Positions 1 to 10,300 of a DNA stretch of 64,000 nt are shown piece by piece (position 1 is the first letter of the stretch; each line of letters starts with the position of its first letter). Source of the DNA: Nodularia spumigena CCY9414 (GTDB taxonomy: Bacteria; Cyanobacteriota; Cyanobacteriia; Cyanobacteriales; Nostocaceae). The notes under the pieces were generated by a model. The model searched no databases. It was not told the DNA's origin and saw only the letters and a list, made by a program, of their open reading frames with translations. Where the stretch lies: the NCBI RefSeq assembly GCF_000340565.2, contig NZ_CP007203.1, positions 1,885,545 to 1,949,544 on the forward strand. The letters are read 5' to 3'. A program made the position numbers and the translations under genes.

Positions 1-180
1 TAACAGAATTAGTTAAAATGTGACTATTGCGCTTGTTCCAGTTAAGGTAGCAAAGTATTAACACATAGATGTTACTTTGTCTAGGTAACATCTTTAAATT
101 GAAATTTGCGTAAAATTGCCAGATTTTTCCGCCCTCACCTACAAAGGGAGAGTGGAATTGCACAAACCCGAAATATAGCC

Positions 181-560
181 TTGAACCTCCCCACGTCTAA
201 AGCCAGGGGATTCTTGCCTACCTGAAAAAGGCGACAACGGGACATTCAAGTATCCCTCTACTCACTCAAAGAGCTTTTGCTCTCATTCGCGCATACTTTC
301 TGAGTCCTTCATATTTTAAAGATGAACGCTCCATATCCTGCCATTATTCGCCCTTTAACTATTCCGAATCGAGTCGGATATGTCCGTTGCCGGGATTGCT
401 CCGTACTAGGATACTTCAATGCGCTGAAGGTTATTCCTACTTGTTTTCTCGCTAATCTATTTTAACACTGTGGCTAAAGCCACGCAATCGTTTGACGGAA
501 CTTAAAAGTTCTTACCGCCTTCTCCCCATGCCTAAAGTCAGGGGCTTGCGTCTCGTTTTT
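181..560 (-). mobile_element. Two solo IS200/IS605-type right ends
   Basis: Read on the minus strand, two segments end in the hairpin typical of IS200/IS605 (tnpB) right ends. At about 181-215 the hairpin has a CCCC/GGGG stem preceded by GCAAGAAT. At about 518-552 a second hairpin has a CCCC/GGGG stem around a TAAAG-containing loop. The same layout closes the tnpB derivative at 51169. No transposase or TnpB reading frame lies between them. This is probably a nested or decayed element keeping omega-RNA-like sequence. Family assignment is from hairpin shape only. Confidence 0.45.
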
Positions 561-1038
561 CGGTCAATAGTCTGGACTAGAAAATTGATTTCGGTCGAAC
601 TACGGTTGTTCTATTCGGCTTATAGCTAAATTATAACTATATTTAAGTTTTTTTTTCATACATATACCCCTGAGCTTGGTTATATGACAGATATGCCCAG
701 AATTTTGTCATATTTTTGACAATATGTGATTTTGACAATTTTATCCCCAAAAATTTGGTGAAATTGCCTAAATTATCAAAAAGCTTCTAATTCTTATACT
801 TATAACAAGAGCTGATTCGCCAATTTTATTGTTGACTATCTGCCAAAATGGCAAGTGATTAAATTTATTATGTGATATATTCATGATCAGTGCAGAGATT
901 GAATATGATTAAAATACGGAATTCAGCTTAATTAGCTGTTTCTTTTGTTGAGATAATCTGCTTTCCTAACAACCTATTAAATTTAATTTTTGTGACTATT
1001 CTAAATACCAAGGTGTATTGCCTCTTTCAAGCTATATC

Positions 1039-1066
1039 GACGGGATAAAACCCGTCTTTTATTTTG
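1039..1066 (+). terminator. Rho-independent terminator-like hairpin
   Basis: GACGGG (1039-1044) pairs with CCCGTC (1051-1056), followed by a T-rich run (TTTTATTTT). No plus-strand gene is visible upstream in the window, so it may end a short RNA or a transcript entering from outside. Confidence 0.55.
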
Positions 1067-1093
1067 CTGATTATTTGGAAGAAATGCTTTTGT

Positions 1094-1240
1094 ATGACTG
1101 CTGGATCACAGAAAATTCCTAGTAATACCAACACTTTGAGATATCCCCATCTTCAGATATATGATTGGTTTTGCTCATGTATTTGGGAATACCAAAATCC
1201 AGCCTTATCAGCTTTTAGGACATTTGGACACATCCCATAG
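1094..1240 (+). CDS. Possible 48-aa small protein
   Basis: ATG-initiated frame of 48 codons lying between two terminator-like hairpins. It has no recognised motif; its C-terminal half is aromatic-rich (W, F and Y residues). No good ribosome binding site lies at the proper distance. Coding status is uncertain; the interval may instead produce a non-coding RNA that ends at the 1309-1346 hairpin. Confidence 0.2.
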   Translation: MTAGSQKIPSNTNTLRYPHLQIYDWFCSCIWEYQNPALSAFRTFGHIP

Positions 1241-1308
1241 GAAGATGACTAAGTAGGAAGATAATAGGTAAATTAATCCGGGATGTTGTTATGCACTGGA
1301 TTTATAGT

Positions 1309-1346
1309 GAGGTTTGGTGATCAGCCAAACCTCTTTTATTATTTTT
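1309..1346 (+). terminator. Strong rho-independent terminator-like hairpin
   Basis: A nine-base perfect stem GAGGTTTGG (1309-1317) / CCAAACCTC (1325-1333) is followed by TTTTATTATTTTT. It lies 205 bp before the next gene and closes whatever is transcribed from 1060-1300. Confidence 0.65.
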
Positions 1347-1551
1347 AGCTATAAAAATAGTTTTACAAATCATCAATAATGAGAATAAATAACATATTGC
1401 TAATGCATAACTATTTTCTAAATAGCAAACCCTGCTCATGGGATTCTGTAACCTAAGTAATGTAAAAATTTTAGGCAAGATTGGCAAAGCTGGACTATAA
1501 AAGAAACAATATTCCACACAAATGTCTTTTCTGGCTTAACTAAGAACTAAA

Positions 1552-3891
1552 ATGGCAAATCGCTCGCGTAAGCCAACGCCACCATCTTCTCAAGGAAATC
1601 AGTCTCATGGAAATGGGAACAAACGCGTCTGTGCAAAACCCAGGCCAAAGTCTCAATATCGCAGTTGGCTGTGGTCAACGCTAGCGATCGCGCTATTATT
1701 GAGCAGCGCTGGATTAATTATTGCTTTTACCTGGTTCAGCATTCTTTTCATATTCAATCCTGCACAGTTAGGCTGGATGAATGAATTTTTGCCAGAATGG
1801 GGGCAAATTCCTCTAAATAAAAGCGAAAATCCCCAAAGCCTCCAACAAATTCAAGATGGTCTGAGTACACAACAAACAGCCGGGGAATCAATTCCCTTAG
1901 ATAATGAGGAAGGCTCATTTTTATTACCAATTTTTCAGCAGCGTGTCAATTGTCAGTCTGATTGTCAAGAAATTGTGGAACTGAGAGTTTACCAGCGCGC
2001 AGAAGATGTAGAATTTCAATCACAACCAGAAAAGTCTTATTATCTAGCGACTCAACTATCCATCACTGCGCCAGATGAATCCTTGATCAATGCGGCATTA
2101 TTATACCGAGATGATAATATTAGTCTACCCTTAACTAAAATTCAATCTTTGGGGACTGATGTTGTCTCACCTGGGGTGTGGTTGGCTTTGTGGGGTCAGC
2201 GTCAACAAGAAACTAATGCGATCGCTTACGGTTATATTATCTATTACAATCCTCAACGCCAAAACCTGCTACAATTATTGTCTTGGCAGAATCCCAATGG
2301 ACAACTACCCAAATGGGAGCAGGTGACTGGTGGGGGTGCGAAAGAACTGGTTATTGATCAAACAGTGGATTTAGAACCCCAGTTAACCGTTTACCAAGTC
2401 CAAGAGACTAATTTTTATCTCAACCCCATTCAACTGGCTGAAATATCCCTAAAATCACCAGCATTCGAGGATTCTGGTTATCAAGATGCTTTATTAATCG
2501 CTCGTAATGGATTATGGACACCTGCTTTTGAATGGCTGCAATTTATCCAAAAACAGCATCAAGGAGATTTCCCCGCAGCAGCCCAAGCGCAACTAGATGT
2601 GATTCGCTTGCATTCCCAATTAACCAAAGCCCAAGCAGATATGAGTTCGGCTAGCCCTAGTGAACAAGTATTGGCAGAATTAATTGATGGTCGTTGGGCA
2701 AAAGCTTTACAGGTATTTGAAGCATCGCTGCAAAATGCCCAAGAAATCGCCAGCCTACTGAAAGCAGATACAGGGCGTTTGTGGAATCGCACAGTGGCGG
2801 CGTTGCGAGTTAATCCCACTCGACAAGATGTGCAAGTTTGGGCAACTTTAATTTTAGCAGCCCAGAGGGGAGAAGAACGTGCTAATTCTTGGTTAAAGTC
2901 TCAACCACAAATTACTCCATCTCATCTTAGCTATGTTCAAGGTTTGTTACCACAACTGAAGGGGGAGGTGGTGAAGCCGGAAATAGCGCTGAATCATTCT
3001 AGTCAAATTATAGGTGCGGTACAACCAATTACTGAAATTAATTCTTCGGAATGGTTGCAACCAGATAGCAACGCCGACCTGACTCTCACAGACAACCAAG
3101 TTTGGTATCGGGTAGAGGTGAGTGCTTTTCATGATGGTAAAAGCTGGTTGAGTTCTCCTTTTAGGAATTTGCAACCTCCCAATACTTCCTCCGCCGAGTT
3201 TTTTTGGACAACTTTGGGGATAAATCTCAACTCAGAGATTCAGATTATTGTCTGGAATTCACAAGGAGAACAGCAAATTACTTCTGCGACTATCAAAGCT
3301 GTACTGTGGCAAAATGGGGTTTTGCAGCTATTGGCGGCTAGTCCCAAAATTCCTGATGATGACAATCATCCTCTCCAACCTAAACCTTTAGCTGTTACCC
3401 AGAGCGCCCTGGAATGGGTGCAACCCTCTCCCATTACCCTCTCCACACTGTATCAACAAAATCCCGGTGCTGTGGAGGCTATGCTGCCGATTTTGTGGCG
3501 TTCTTTACAAGAAACTGGTCAGCTTCCGGTTGGTGATGTTCCTAGCTTCTGGCAAATTCAAGCACAACTGGGTAACTGGCCTCTACAAATGATTGATTTA
3601 ACCAATGATACCCAGCCAGAAATGGTGGTGACTATTTCAGCCGATGCGATCGCTTCTTTACAGGATATCATTTTGGATACCCAGAAATCACAGCCAAAAC
3701 AGTTCCGTCCTCGTACCCTAATCTTATCGGATAGTGGTAAGGTTATTTATACGGACTTTAAAAATTATTCTCAACAATCCTTGACAGCGATCGCCTGGCT
3801 TTCTGATAGTCAATCTCTCGCATTGTTAGTAGAGAATGCCCATAACTACAGTATCAAGCGTTGGTCAGATCAAAATCAACGCTTTGAGTAG
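1552..3891 (+). CDS. Large membrane-anchored protein of unknown function
   Basis: 779 residues. A basic N-terminus rich in K, R, P and S (1-37) is followed by one hydrophobic segment at about 39-67, suggesting a single-pass protein with a short cytoplasmic tail and a large soluble domain outside the membrane. The rest is Gln/Leu-rich and mixed alpha/beta, with no motif I recognise. The middle (about 300-470) is helical and the C-terminal third looks beta-rich. The start ATG follows AACTAAGAACTAAA; no strong ribosome binding site is visible. It is convergent with the small coiled-coil gene at 3943. It looks like a conserved cyanobacterial hypothetical; no function is claimed. Confidence 0.8.
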   Translation: MANRSRKPTPPSSQGNQSHGNGNKRVCAKPRPKSQYRSWLWSTLAIALLLSSAGLIIAFTWFSILFIFNPAQLGWMNEFLPEWGQIPLNKSENPQSLQQIQDGLSTQQTAGESIPLDNEEGSFLLPIFQQRVNCQSDCQEIVELRVYQRAEDVEFQSQPEKSYYLATQLSITAPDESLINAALLYRDDNISLPLTKIQSLGTDVVSPGVWLALWGQRQQETNAIAYGYIIYYNPQRQNLLQLLSWQNPNGQLPKWEQVTGGGAKELVIDQTVDLEPQLTVYQVQETNFYLNPIQLAEISLKSPAFEDSGYQDALLIARNGLWTPAFEWLQFIQKQHQGDFPAAAQAQLDVIRLHSQLTKAQADMSSASPSEQVLAELIDGRWAKALQVFEASLQNAQEIASLLKADTGRLWNRTVAALRVNPTRQDVQVWATLILAAQRGEERANSWLKSQPQITPSHLSYVQGLLPQLKGEVVKPEIALNHSSQIIGAVQPITEINSSEWLQPDSNADLTLTDNQVWYRVEVSAFHDGKSWLSSPFRNLQPPNTSSAEFFWTTLGINLNSEIQIIVWNSQGEQQITSATIKAVLWQNGVLQLLAASPKIPDDDNHPLQPKPLAVTQSALEWVQPSPITLSTLYQQNPGAVEAMLPILWRSLQETGQLPVGDVPSFWQIQAQLGNWPLQMIDLTNDTQPEMVVTISADAIASLQDIILDTQKSQPKQFRPRTLILSDSGKVIYTDFKNYSQQSLTAIAWLSDSQSLALLVENAHNYSIKRWSDQNQRFE

Positions 3892-3942
3892 TAGTCTAAT
3901 TGATGTCAACTACAGGCGATCGCCATAATCTCGATTATTTAA

Positions 3943-4131
3943 TTATTCTGGGTGATTATCCGAGAGCCTTTGTTGTTTGAGATTTTGCAATTGCTGCAAT
4001 AGAGAATCTACCTCTGCTTGCAGGTGCTGAAGTTTCGCTTGCTGGTCATCTTGATAATAAGACTTTGTGACATCGCTAACCCAGAGAGTCTGGGAGTGGC
4101 GTTCAGAAACACTAGATGAATAGGTAGGCAT
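3943..4131 (-). CDS. Small coiled-coil protein
   Basis: 62 residues. The C-terminal half (about 28-56) is a heptad-like run of Leu, Gln and Lys predicted to form a coiled coil; the N-terminus is Ser/Tyr-rich. It ends 51 bp from the stop of the convergent gene at 1552-3891. It resembles the small hypothetical coiled-coil proteins common in cyanobacteria, but I cannot name a family. The protein-like composition and clean start support a real gene. Confidence 0.55.
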   Translation of the reverse strand: MPTYSSSVSERHSQTLWVSDVTKSYYQDDQQAKLQHLQAEVDSLLQQLQNLKQQRLSDNHPE

Positions 4132-4561
4132 TGTTAACTAAATTCCACAACTCAACTCACACAATAGTAAATACTATACTAATGTATGTTTAAGGTTTGT
4201 TAAAAAGTTGTATATTTTTAATCATATAACCTCATAGGTTACTGGTGTATTCATAAGTGACGGTAATTGTGTGGGCTGTGTTCCATCGTGAAATTTATAC
4301 TTTGTTCCCTCTCAGACTAGGGTGAATTGACCAAAAGATGGTATGATGTGTTGGAGCATTGACTCCTGTTAATAGTGATCATAAGCTGGCATTCCACATA
4401 AAATAAAAATTATCAGTGAGACGTTAGCATTAAAGATAGATAATATTCTTCTAGAATGGAAAATCTAGAAAATAGACCTAAAAAGGAGAAATTAAGTTTT
4501 TTTCCTGGTCAATGCAGCGCTCCCTCATCCCCAATCCTTAGTTAAAAAACTTTTAAAGCCT
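4132..4561. other. Intergenic region upstream of thrC
   Basis: 430 bp separating the divergent coiled-coil gene from thrC. AT-rich, with no confident promoter pair or riboswitch fold seen. An AAAAAGGAGAAATTAAG stretch near 4479-4495 is purine-rich but too far from the thrC start to be its ribosome binding site. Confidence 0.4.
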
Positions 4562-5653
4562 GTGACTGTGAGTTTGTCTGTTGCTAAATCTTATAGCCAA
4601 CCCTGGCCCGGACTGATAGAAGCCTATCGTGAGTATTTGCCTGTTAGCGAAAAAACGCCTGTTGTCACCTTATTAGAGGGTAATACTCCCTTGATTCCGG
4701 TACCGGCGATCGCACAACGTATTGGCAGACAAGTCAAAGTTTTTGTAAAATACGATGGTCTTAACCCTACTGGTAGCTTCAAAGACCGGGGAATGACGAT
4801 GGCAATCACCAAGGCGAAGGAAGCTGGGGCGAAAGCAGTCATTTGTGCCAGTACAGGCAACACCTCGGCAGCAGCTGCGGCTTATGCTAAACGTGGTGGA
4901 ATGAAGCCCTTTGTACTCATACCCGATGGTTATGTGGCGCTGGGTAAATTAGCACAGGCTTTGTTGTATGGTGCAGAAGTTTTAGCAATTAAAGGCAATT
5001 TTGACCGGGCGCTGGAAATTGTCCGCGAAATGGCAGAAAGCTATCCTATTACTTTAGTTAATTCCGTGAATCCCTACCGTTTGGAAGGGCAAAAAACCGG
5101 AGCATTTGAAGTTGTCGATGCCTTGGGTAATGCTCCCGACTGGTTGTGTATCCCCGTGGGTAATGCCGGAAATATCACAGCATATTGGATGGGGTTTTGT
5201 CAATACCATCAATCCGGAAAGTGCGATCGCTTGCCTAGAATGATGGGATTCCAAGCCGCCGGTGCAGCCCCCTTAGTCAATGGACACCCAATTTCTCATC
5301 CTGAAACCATCGCCACCGCTATCCGCATTGGGAACCCTGCGAGTTGGGATAAAGCTATGGCCGCCCAATCTGCAAGTCTTGGTTGCTTCAAAGCCGTTAC
5401 AGACGAAGAAATTCTAGATGCTTATAGACTTTTGGCATCATCAGAAGGTATTTTCTGTGAACCCGCCAGCGCTGCATCTGTAGCCGGTTTATTGCAAGTT
5501 AAAGACCAAGTTCCCACAGGCGCGACAGTGGTATGTGTCCTTACAGGTAATGGTTTAAAAGACCCAGATACTGCAATTAAACACAGTCACAGCCAATTTA
5601 AACAAGGCATTGATGCTGAATTGGGTGCAGTAGCCAAAGCAATGGGATTTTGA
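4562..5653 (+). CDS. thrC: Threonine synthase
   Basis: 363 residues; PLP-dependent conversion of O-phospho-L-homoserine to threonine in the cytoplasm. The PLP-lysine motif [10 protein letters not shown] is present (Lys at about residue 74), as are the [13 protein letters not shown] loop and the glycine-rich phosphate-binding PVGNAGN segment near residue 214. Length suits the short bacterial/cyanobacterial class (about 360 aa). The start is a GTG; the frame upstream gives no better start. It stands alone, with repeat-rich gaps on both sides. The C-terminus ends cleanly before a palindromic repeat at 5705. Confidence 0.95.
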   Translation: MTVSLSVAKSYSQPWPGLIEAYREYLPVSEKTPVVTLLEGNTPLIPVPAIAQRIGRQVKVFVKYDGLNPTGSFKDRGMTMAITKAKEAGAKAVICASTGNTSAAAAAYAKRGGMKPFVLIPDGYVALGKLAQALLYGAEVLAIKGNFDRALEIVREMAESYPITLVNSVNPYRLEGQKTGAFEVVDALGNAPDWLCIPVGNAGNITAYWMGFCQYHQSGKCDRLPRMMGFQAAGAAPLVNGHPISHPETIATAIRIGNPASWDKAMAAQSASLGCFKAVTDEEILDAYRLLASSEGIFCEPASAASVAGLLQVKDQVPTGATVVCVLTGNGLKDPDTAIKHSHSQFKQGIDAELGAVAKAMGF

Positions 5654-5704
5654 TAATTCGTAATTCGTTCCCTGTTTTAGTAGATTGGTTTAAACAAAGT
5701 GGAA

Positions 5705-5765
5705 GTAGGGGCGGGTTTACCAATATCCCCGTTAATGATGAATGATGTCTATAAACCCGCCCTTA
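5705..5765. repeat. GTAGGGGCGGGTTTA palindromic repeat
   Basis: Begins GTAGGGGCGGGTTTA and ends TAAACCCGCCC. It belongs to a dispersed family also at 15778-15817, 46797-46858 and 63496-63591. Possible MITE or attenuator-like hairpin. Confidence 0.7.
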
Positions 5766-5890
5766 ACATTTTTAATCACTTTTTGCTGCTTACATCTGCG
5801 AGTTTGGTGATAAATTCCGAAATATCAGCTTGAGCAACTGTATAATCACGAAAAAGGCAGTAGTATCAGGCTGAATTCGGCTAAATTGTC

Positions 5891-7201
5891 ATGAAACTGA
5901 ATGTAACTAGATTTTTTAAGGCGTGCAACCCTGCCAAAACACTGGTAGTCAGCAAACCTGAAGATAGACAGTATTATATTGATTTTTCTGAGGTACGTGG
6001 TGCCAAGATTATTGAAGAACTAGGGCGGACTATCACCCGTCTCTCACCTGATGAACCTACCTGTCAATTATTTACAGGACATATCGGTTGTGGTAAATCT
6101 ACTGAACTGCTGCGACTGAAAACAGAATTAGAAAAGCAGGGGTTTCATGTAGTTTATTTTGAATCTAGCCATAGCCTGGATATGGCGGATGTGGATATTA
6201 CAGATATTTTATTAGCCATAGCCAGAGAAGTCAGTCTCAGTCTGGAAGCAGTCACAATTAAGCTCAAACCGGGATATTTTCAAAATTTATTTAAAGAAAT
6301 TGTTGATATTCTCCAAACTCCGTTAGATATTGGCGTAGAAGCCGAGTTATCTGTGGGTATTGGCAAAATTACAGCTAAAACTAAAGATAGTCCGAAACTG
6401 CGATCGCAATTACGGCAATATTTAGAACCGCGCACCAACGGCATTTTAGAATCAATTAACCAAGAATTGCTCAAACCTGCCATAGAACGACTGAAGCAGC
6501 AAGGTAAAGAAGGACTGGTGGTGATAGTTGATAACCTTGACCGCATAGATAATTCTTTAAAACCAGGGGGTTCCTTTTACCAGCCAGAATATCTGTTTGT
6601 GGAACGTGGCGAACAGCTAAACCAGTTAAATTGTCATGTTGTGTACACAATTCCCCTAGTATTAATTTTTTCCAACGCTTTAGGAAGGTTAACAAATCGG
6701 TTTGGAGTAGACCCGAAAGTTTTGCCAATGGTACCGGTGAAGTTACCAGATGGGGCTGATTTTCTCCCAGGAATTACACTGCTGCAAGAGATGGTCATGG
6801 CTAGAGCATTTCCTGGAGTGAGTTGGGAACAAAGCCAGCATTTAATTACTGAGGTATTTGAAGAGGCTGATAGTTTAGAGCGACTTTGCCGAGTTAGCGG
6901 GGGTCATCTGCGTAACTTATTGATGTTATTATTTCGCTGTGTGCAAAGAGAAGACCCTCCCCTGTCGCGTAAGTGTGTGGAAAGTGTAATTAAACAACGA
7001 TGTAATGAGCTAAGTTTGGCTATTACTGAAGATGAGTGGGAATTACTCAGTGAGGTGACTGAATGCAAAAGCTTTAGAGGTGATGAAAGATATGAACTTT
7101 TGCTCCGCAGTATGTTTGTATTTGAATATCGCAATGAGGATGGTTCCTGGTTTGATATCAATCCGATTTTGGTAGCGAATGAGGAGGGTAAATCAGAGTA
7201 G
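5891..7201 (+). CDS. P-loop ATPase (AAA/STAND-like), partner of the downstream WD40 protein
   Basis: 436 residues. Walker A GHIGCGKST is at about residues 63-71. A Walker B-like VVIVDNLDRID lies near 210-219. A VSGGHLRNLL segment (about 335) resembles the sensor-II/lid region of Cdc6- and STAND-like ATPases. The C-terminal 100 residues look like a winged helix plus a small beta domain. It is followed after 104 bp by the TPR-STAND-WD40 gene on the same strand, and the two may act together as a signalling or conflict module. The exact family is not known to me. No membrane segment or signal peptide is seen, so it should be cytoplasmic. Confidence 0.8.
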   Translation: MKLNVTRFFKACNPAKTLVVSKPEDRQYYIDFSEVRGAKIIEELGRTITRLSPDEPTCQLFTGHIGCGKSTELLRLKTELEKQGFHVVYFESSHSLDMADVDITDILLAIAREVSLSLEAVTIKLKPGYFQNLFKEIVDILQTPLDIGVEAELSVGIGKITAKTKDSPKLRSQLRQYLEPRTNGILESINQELLKPAIERLKQQGKEGLVVIVDNLDRIDNSLKPGGSFYQPEYLFVERGEQLNQLNCHVVYTIPLVLIFSNALGRLTNRFGVDPKVLPMVPVKLPDGADFLPGITLLQEMVMARAFPGVSWEQSQHLITEVFEEADSLERLCRVSGGHLRNLLMLLFRCVQREDPPLSRKCVESVIKQRCNELSLAITEDEWELLSEVTECKSFRGDERYELLLRSMFVFEYRNEDGSWFDINPILVANEEGKSE

Positions 7202-7214
7202 TCGCGTGTTACCC

Positions 7215-7247
7215 AGATCCCCGACTTCTTAGAGAAGTCGGGGATCT
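7215..7247. repeat. Perfect 15-bp palindrome between the NTPase genes
   Basis: AGATCCCCGACTTCT (7215-7229) is mirrored at 7233-7247 around a 3-base loop. A degraded relative lies at 20339-20371. The tail is not T-rich, so it is more a dispersed palindrome than a classical terminator, though it could attenuate the downstream gene. It is followed by ATTACGAATTACGAATTAC-type tandem repeats up to 7305. Confidence 0.6.
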
Positions 7248-7305
7248 AAATACGAATTACGAATTACGTTAGCGAAGCTCCTCTGAAAGAGGCATTACGA
7301 ATTAT

Positions 7306-10300
7306 ATGAGTAATCAGTATGAACCGGAAAATTTAGAAGTTAAGAATGAGCAATCATTGCAAACTTTGGTTAGAGCAATTACCTTATCTGAGGGTGAATT
7401 TTCACTGATTTTACTGCGCTGTAATTATGCAGTTTTGCGTCAGACGATGGTTGAAAGTCTGCACCAATTATCTCCTGTACAAATTCGCGAAATTACTTTA
7501 CCTACATCCGTCAAAACTCTTTACACAGCTATTAAAGAACAACTGGGAGATGAACAACCACCAGCTTTAATGGTTTTTGGGTTGGAATCAGTTAAAGATA
7601 TTGATACGGTTCTGACTGCGGCTAACCGAGTGCGGGAGCAATTTAGAAAACAATTTCCTTTCCCCATTTTGTTGTGGGTGAATGACCAAACTCTGCAAAA
7701 GTTGATTCGATTAGCCGCAGATTTAGAAAATTGGGCGAGTATTATTGAATTTGAAACTCCTACCCCTGAGTTATTTAATTTCTTACACCAAAAAACTAAT
7801 GAAGTATTTACTGATGATGTGCGTCCCACTTCGCAAATTTGCCAGGAATTAAAATCTGCTCTTCAGGATTTAGAAACGCGTGGGGAAGTTTTAAGTTTTG
7901 CTATTACCGCTAGTCTAAAATTTGTATTGGGGTTTTATGATTATCTTTATGACAAACTTGATTCAGCTTTAAAATATTATCAGCAAAGTTTGGCTGGATG
8001 GCAAGAAAGTGATGATTTCAAAGAACGCCAAGGTATAGTTTTAGTTCATATTGCTTTTGTTTATTCTCGGCAAGCTGTAATTAATCCCTTAGATAATCAA
8101 ATATCTTGGGAAACTGCGAAAAATTATCTGCAAAATTCTTTACTTATTTTTACACAAATACAGCGTCTAGATTTAGTTGCAAAATATATTAATCATTTGG
8201 GTGAAGTGCTGCGGAATTTAACAGCATGGTCAGATTTACAAACTCTCGCTGATAAATCTCTGCCTCTACATGAAGAATATGGTACTCCCCGACAATTGGC
8301 ACAAGATTATGGCTTTTTGGCAGAGGTAGCAGTACAAGAGTCACGCTGGCAAAATGCGAGACAATTGGCAGAAACAGGGCTGCAAATATTAAATGATATC
8401 TCTAGTTTAGCACCTTATGAACTTAGTTTATATCAATTTATTTTAGCTTGTGCTGATCAGGGTTTAGGTGAAATTACAGCCGCAATTGAGCATTTAGAAA
8501 TTGCCAAATCTGCAAGTAATCCGCAATATGACCCGCAATTATATATCTCTATTTTAGAAAGATTGCGTTTACTCTATTTTGATAAAACTGAATATCGTTT
8601 AGCTTTTAATCTCAAGCAAGAACAATTACAAATTGAACATCAATATGGGTTTCGGGCTTTTGTGGGTGCGTCTTATTTAAATCCCCAGCGACAAGCCATA
8701 AATCCGGCACAGTTACAAATAGAAAATACAGGTAGTGTGGCTCAAGAAATCGCCGCTTCTGGTCGGAGTCAAGATGTGATGCGGTTACGGGACAGAATTA
8801 GCGGGACTGAGCATAAATTAACTGTAATTCATGGTCAGTCAGGTGTGGGGAAAAGTTCAATTTTACAAGGTGGTTTAATACCTGCATTGCAACAAAAACC
8901 AATTGAGGGACGTGATGTTTTACCTATTTTGTTGCGAGTTTATACAGATTGGGTGGGAATGTTGGGACAGTGCTTGAAATCAAATATTCAGTCGTTAAAT
9001 GCTAGTTCTCTAAATTCTTCAGCAGCTATTGTGGCAGAGTTACGAAAAAATGCTGAACGCAATCTGTTAACGGTGTTAATGTTTGACCAATTTGAAGAGT
9101 TTTTCTTTGTTTATCCAGACCAAGGTGATAGACGCAGTTTTTATGAGTTTCTGCGTATTTGTTTAGATATTCCTTTTTTGAAGGTGATTCTGTCTTTACG
9201 AGAAGATTATTTACATTATTTATTAGAGTTAGAACGGCTGTTTGATTTAAAGGTAATTAATAATAATATTCTAGCTAAAAATATTCGCTATTATTTGGGT
9301 AATTTTTCACCAGAAGATGCTAAGACTGTTATTCAAACTTTGACTCAGCAAAACCTCTCTTCTACGAAGCTACCGTATACAAGTAAAGCATCTGATCCCC
9401 CTAAATCCCCCTTAGAAAGGGGGACTTCAAGACAAATTTCACCCTTAAAAATGGGGAGTAGTAGGGATGAAAATACTGTTGTAACTGGTGGGGTTGGGTC
9501 AGAAAGTTTGATTGCAGAGGAAATAAGAAATCAATATTCTTTAGAAGCTGCTTTAATTGAGCAATTAGTGCAGGATTTAGCGGGGAATATTGGAGAGGTA
9601 CGCCCAATTGAGTTGCAACTTGTGGGGATGCAGTTGCAAACTGAGAAAATTACAACTTTAAAACAGTATCAAGATTTTGGGACTAAAGAAAATCTGGTTG
9701 AAGGATTTTTAGAATCGGTTATTAAAGATTGTGGGGCAGAAAATGAACGTGCTGCCAGATTTATTTTATATTTACTCACTGATGAAAATGGCACTCGTCC
9801 TTTGAAAACTAGGGCTGAGTTAACAGCAGAGTTAGCCGGAGAAACCAAGAGATTAGATTTGGTCTTAGATATTTTTGTGCAATCTGGTTTAGTGTTTCTA
9901 TTACCAGAATCACCGGCTGATAGATATCAATTGGTGCATGATTATCTGGTTTATTTTATTCGTCAACAACAGGGGAATGAAATCTTAGCAGAATTGGCAA
10001 GGGAACGGGAACAGCGTCTGCAAGCTGAAGCAAATTTACAACAGGAACAAAAAGCTAAACAAATATTAGCTGCTGCTAACCTGGAAGCTGAAGCAAAGAT
10101 TAGAGAAGGGCGGAAGAGATTAGTCAGAAGTTCTGGCTTGTCAGTGGTTTTATTAGTATTGGCAGGGATGGCTTCTGTTTATGCAGTTAATCAAGTTAGT
10201 GCAGCTAGGAAAGCTAATGAAAATCAACAAGAGGCGGAACGAAAGTTAACCAAAACTGAAGGTGATTATCAGCGAACAACTAAAAGTTTGCAAGAGACGG

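Larger units (their letters stand above)
561..1551. other. Gene-poor upstream region with two orphan terminators
   Basis: AT-rich stretch with no convincing long gene. It holds two terminator-like hairpins (1039-1066 and 1309-1346) with a 48-codon open frame between them. The remainder up to the gene at 1552 shows nothing I can name. Confidence 0.5.

Noticed and set aside
1302-1517. 71-codon minus-strand frame
   Set aside because: Spans the terminator hairpin at 1309-1346 in its 3' end, is AT-rich with no motif, and looks like chance.
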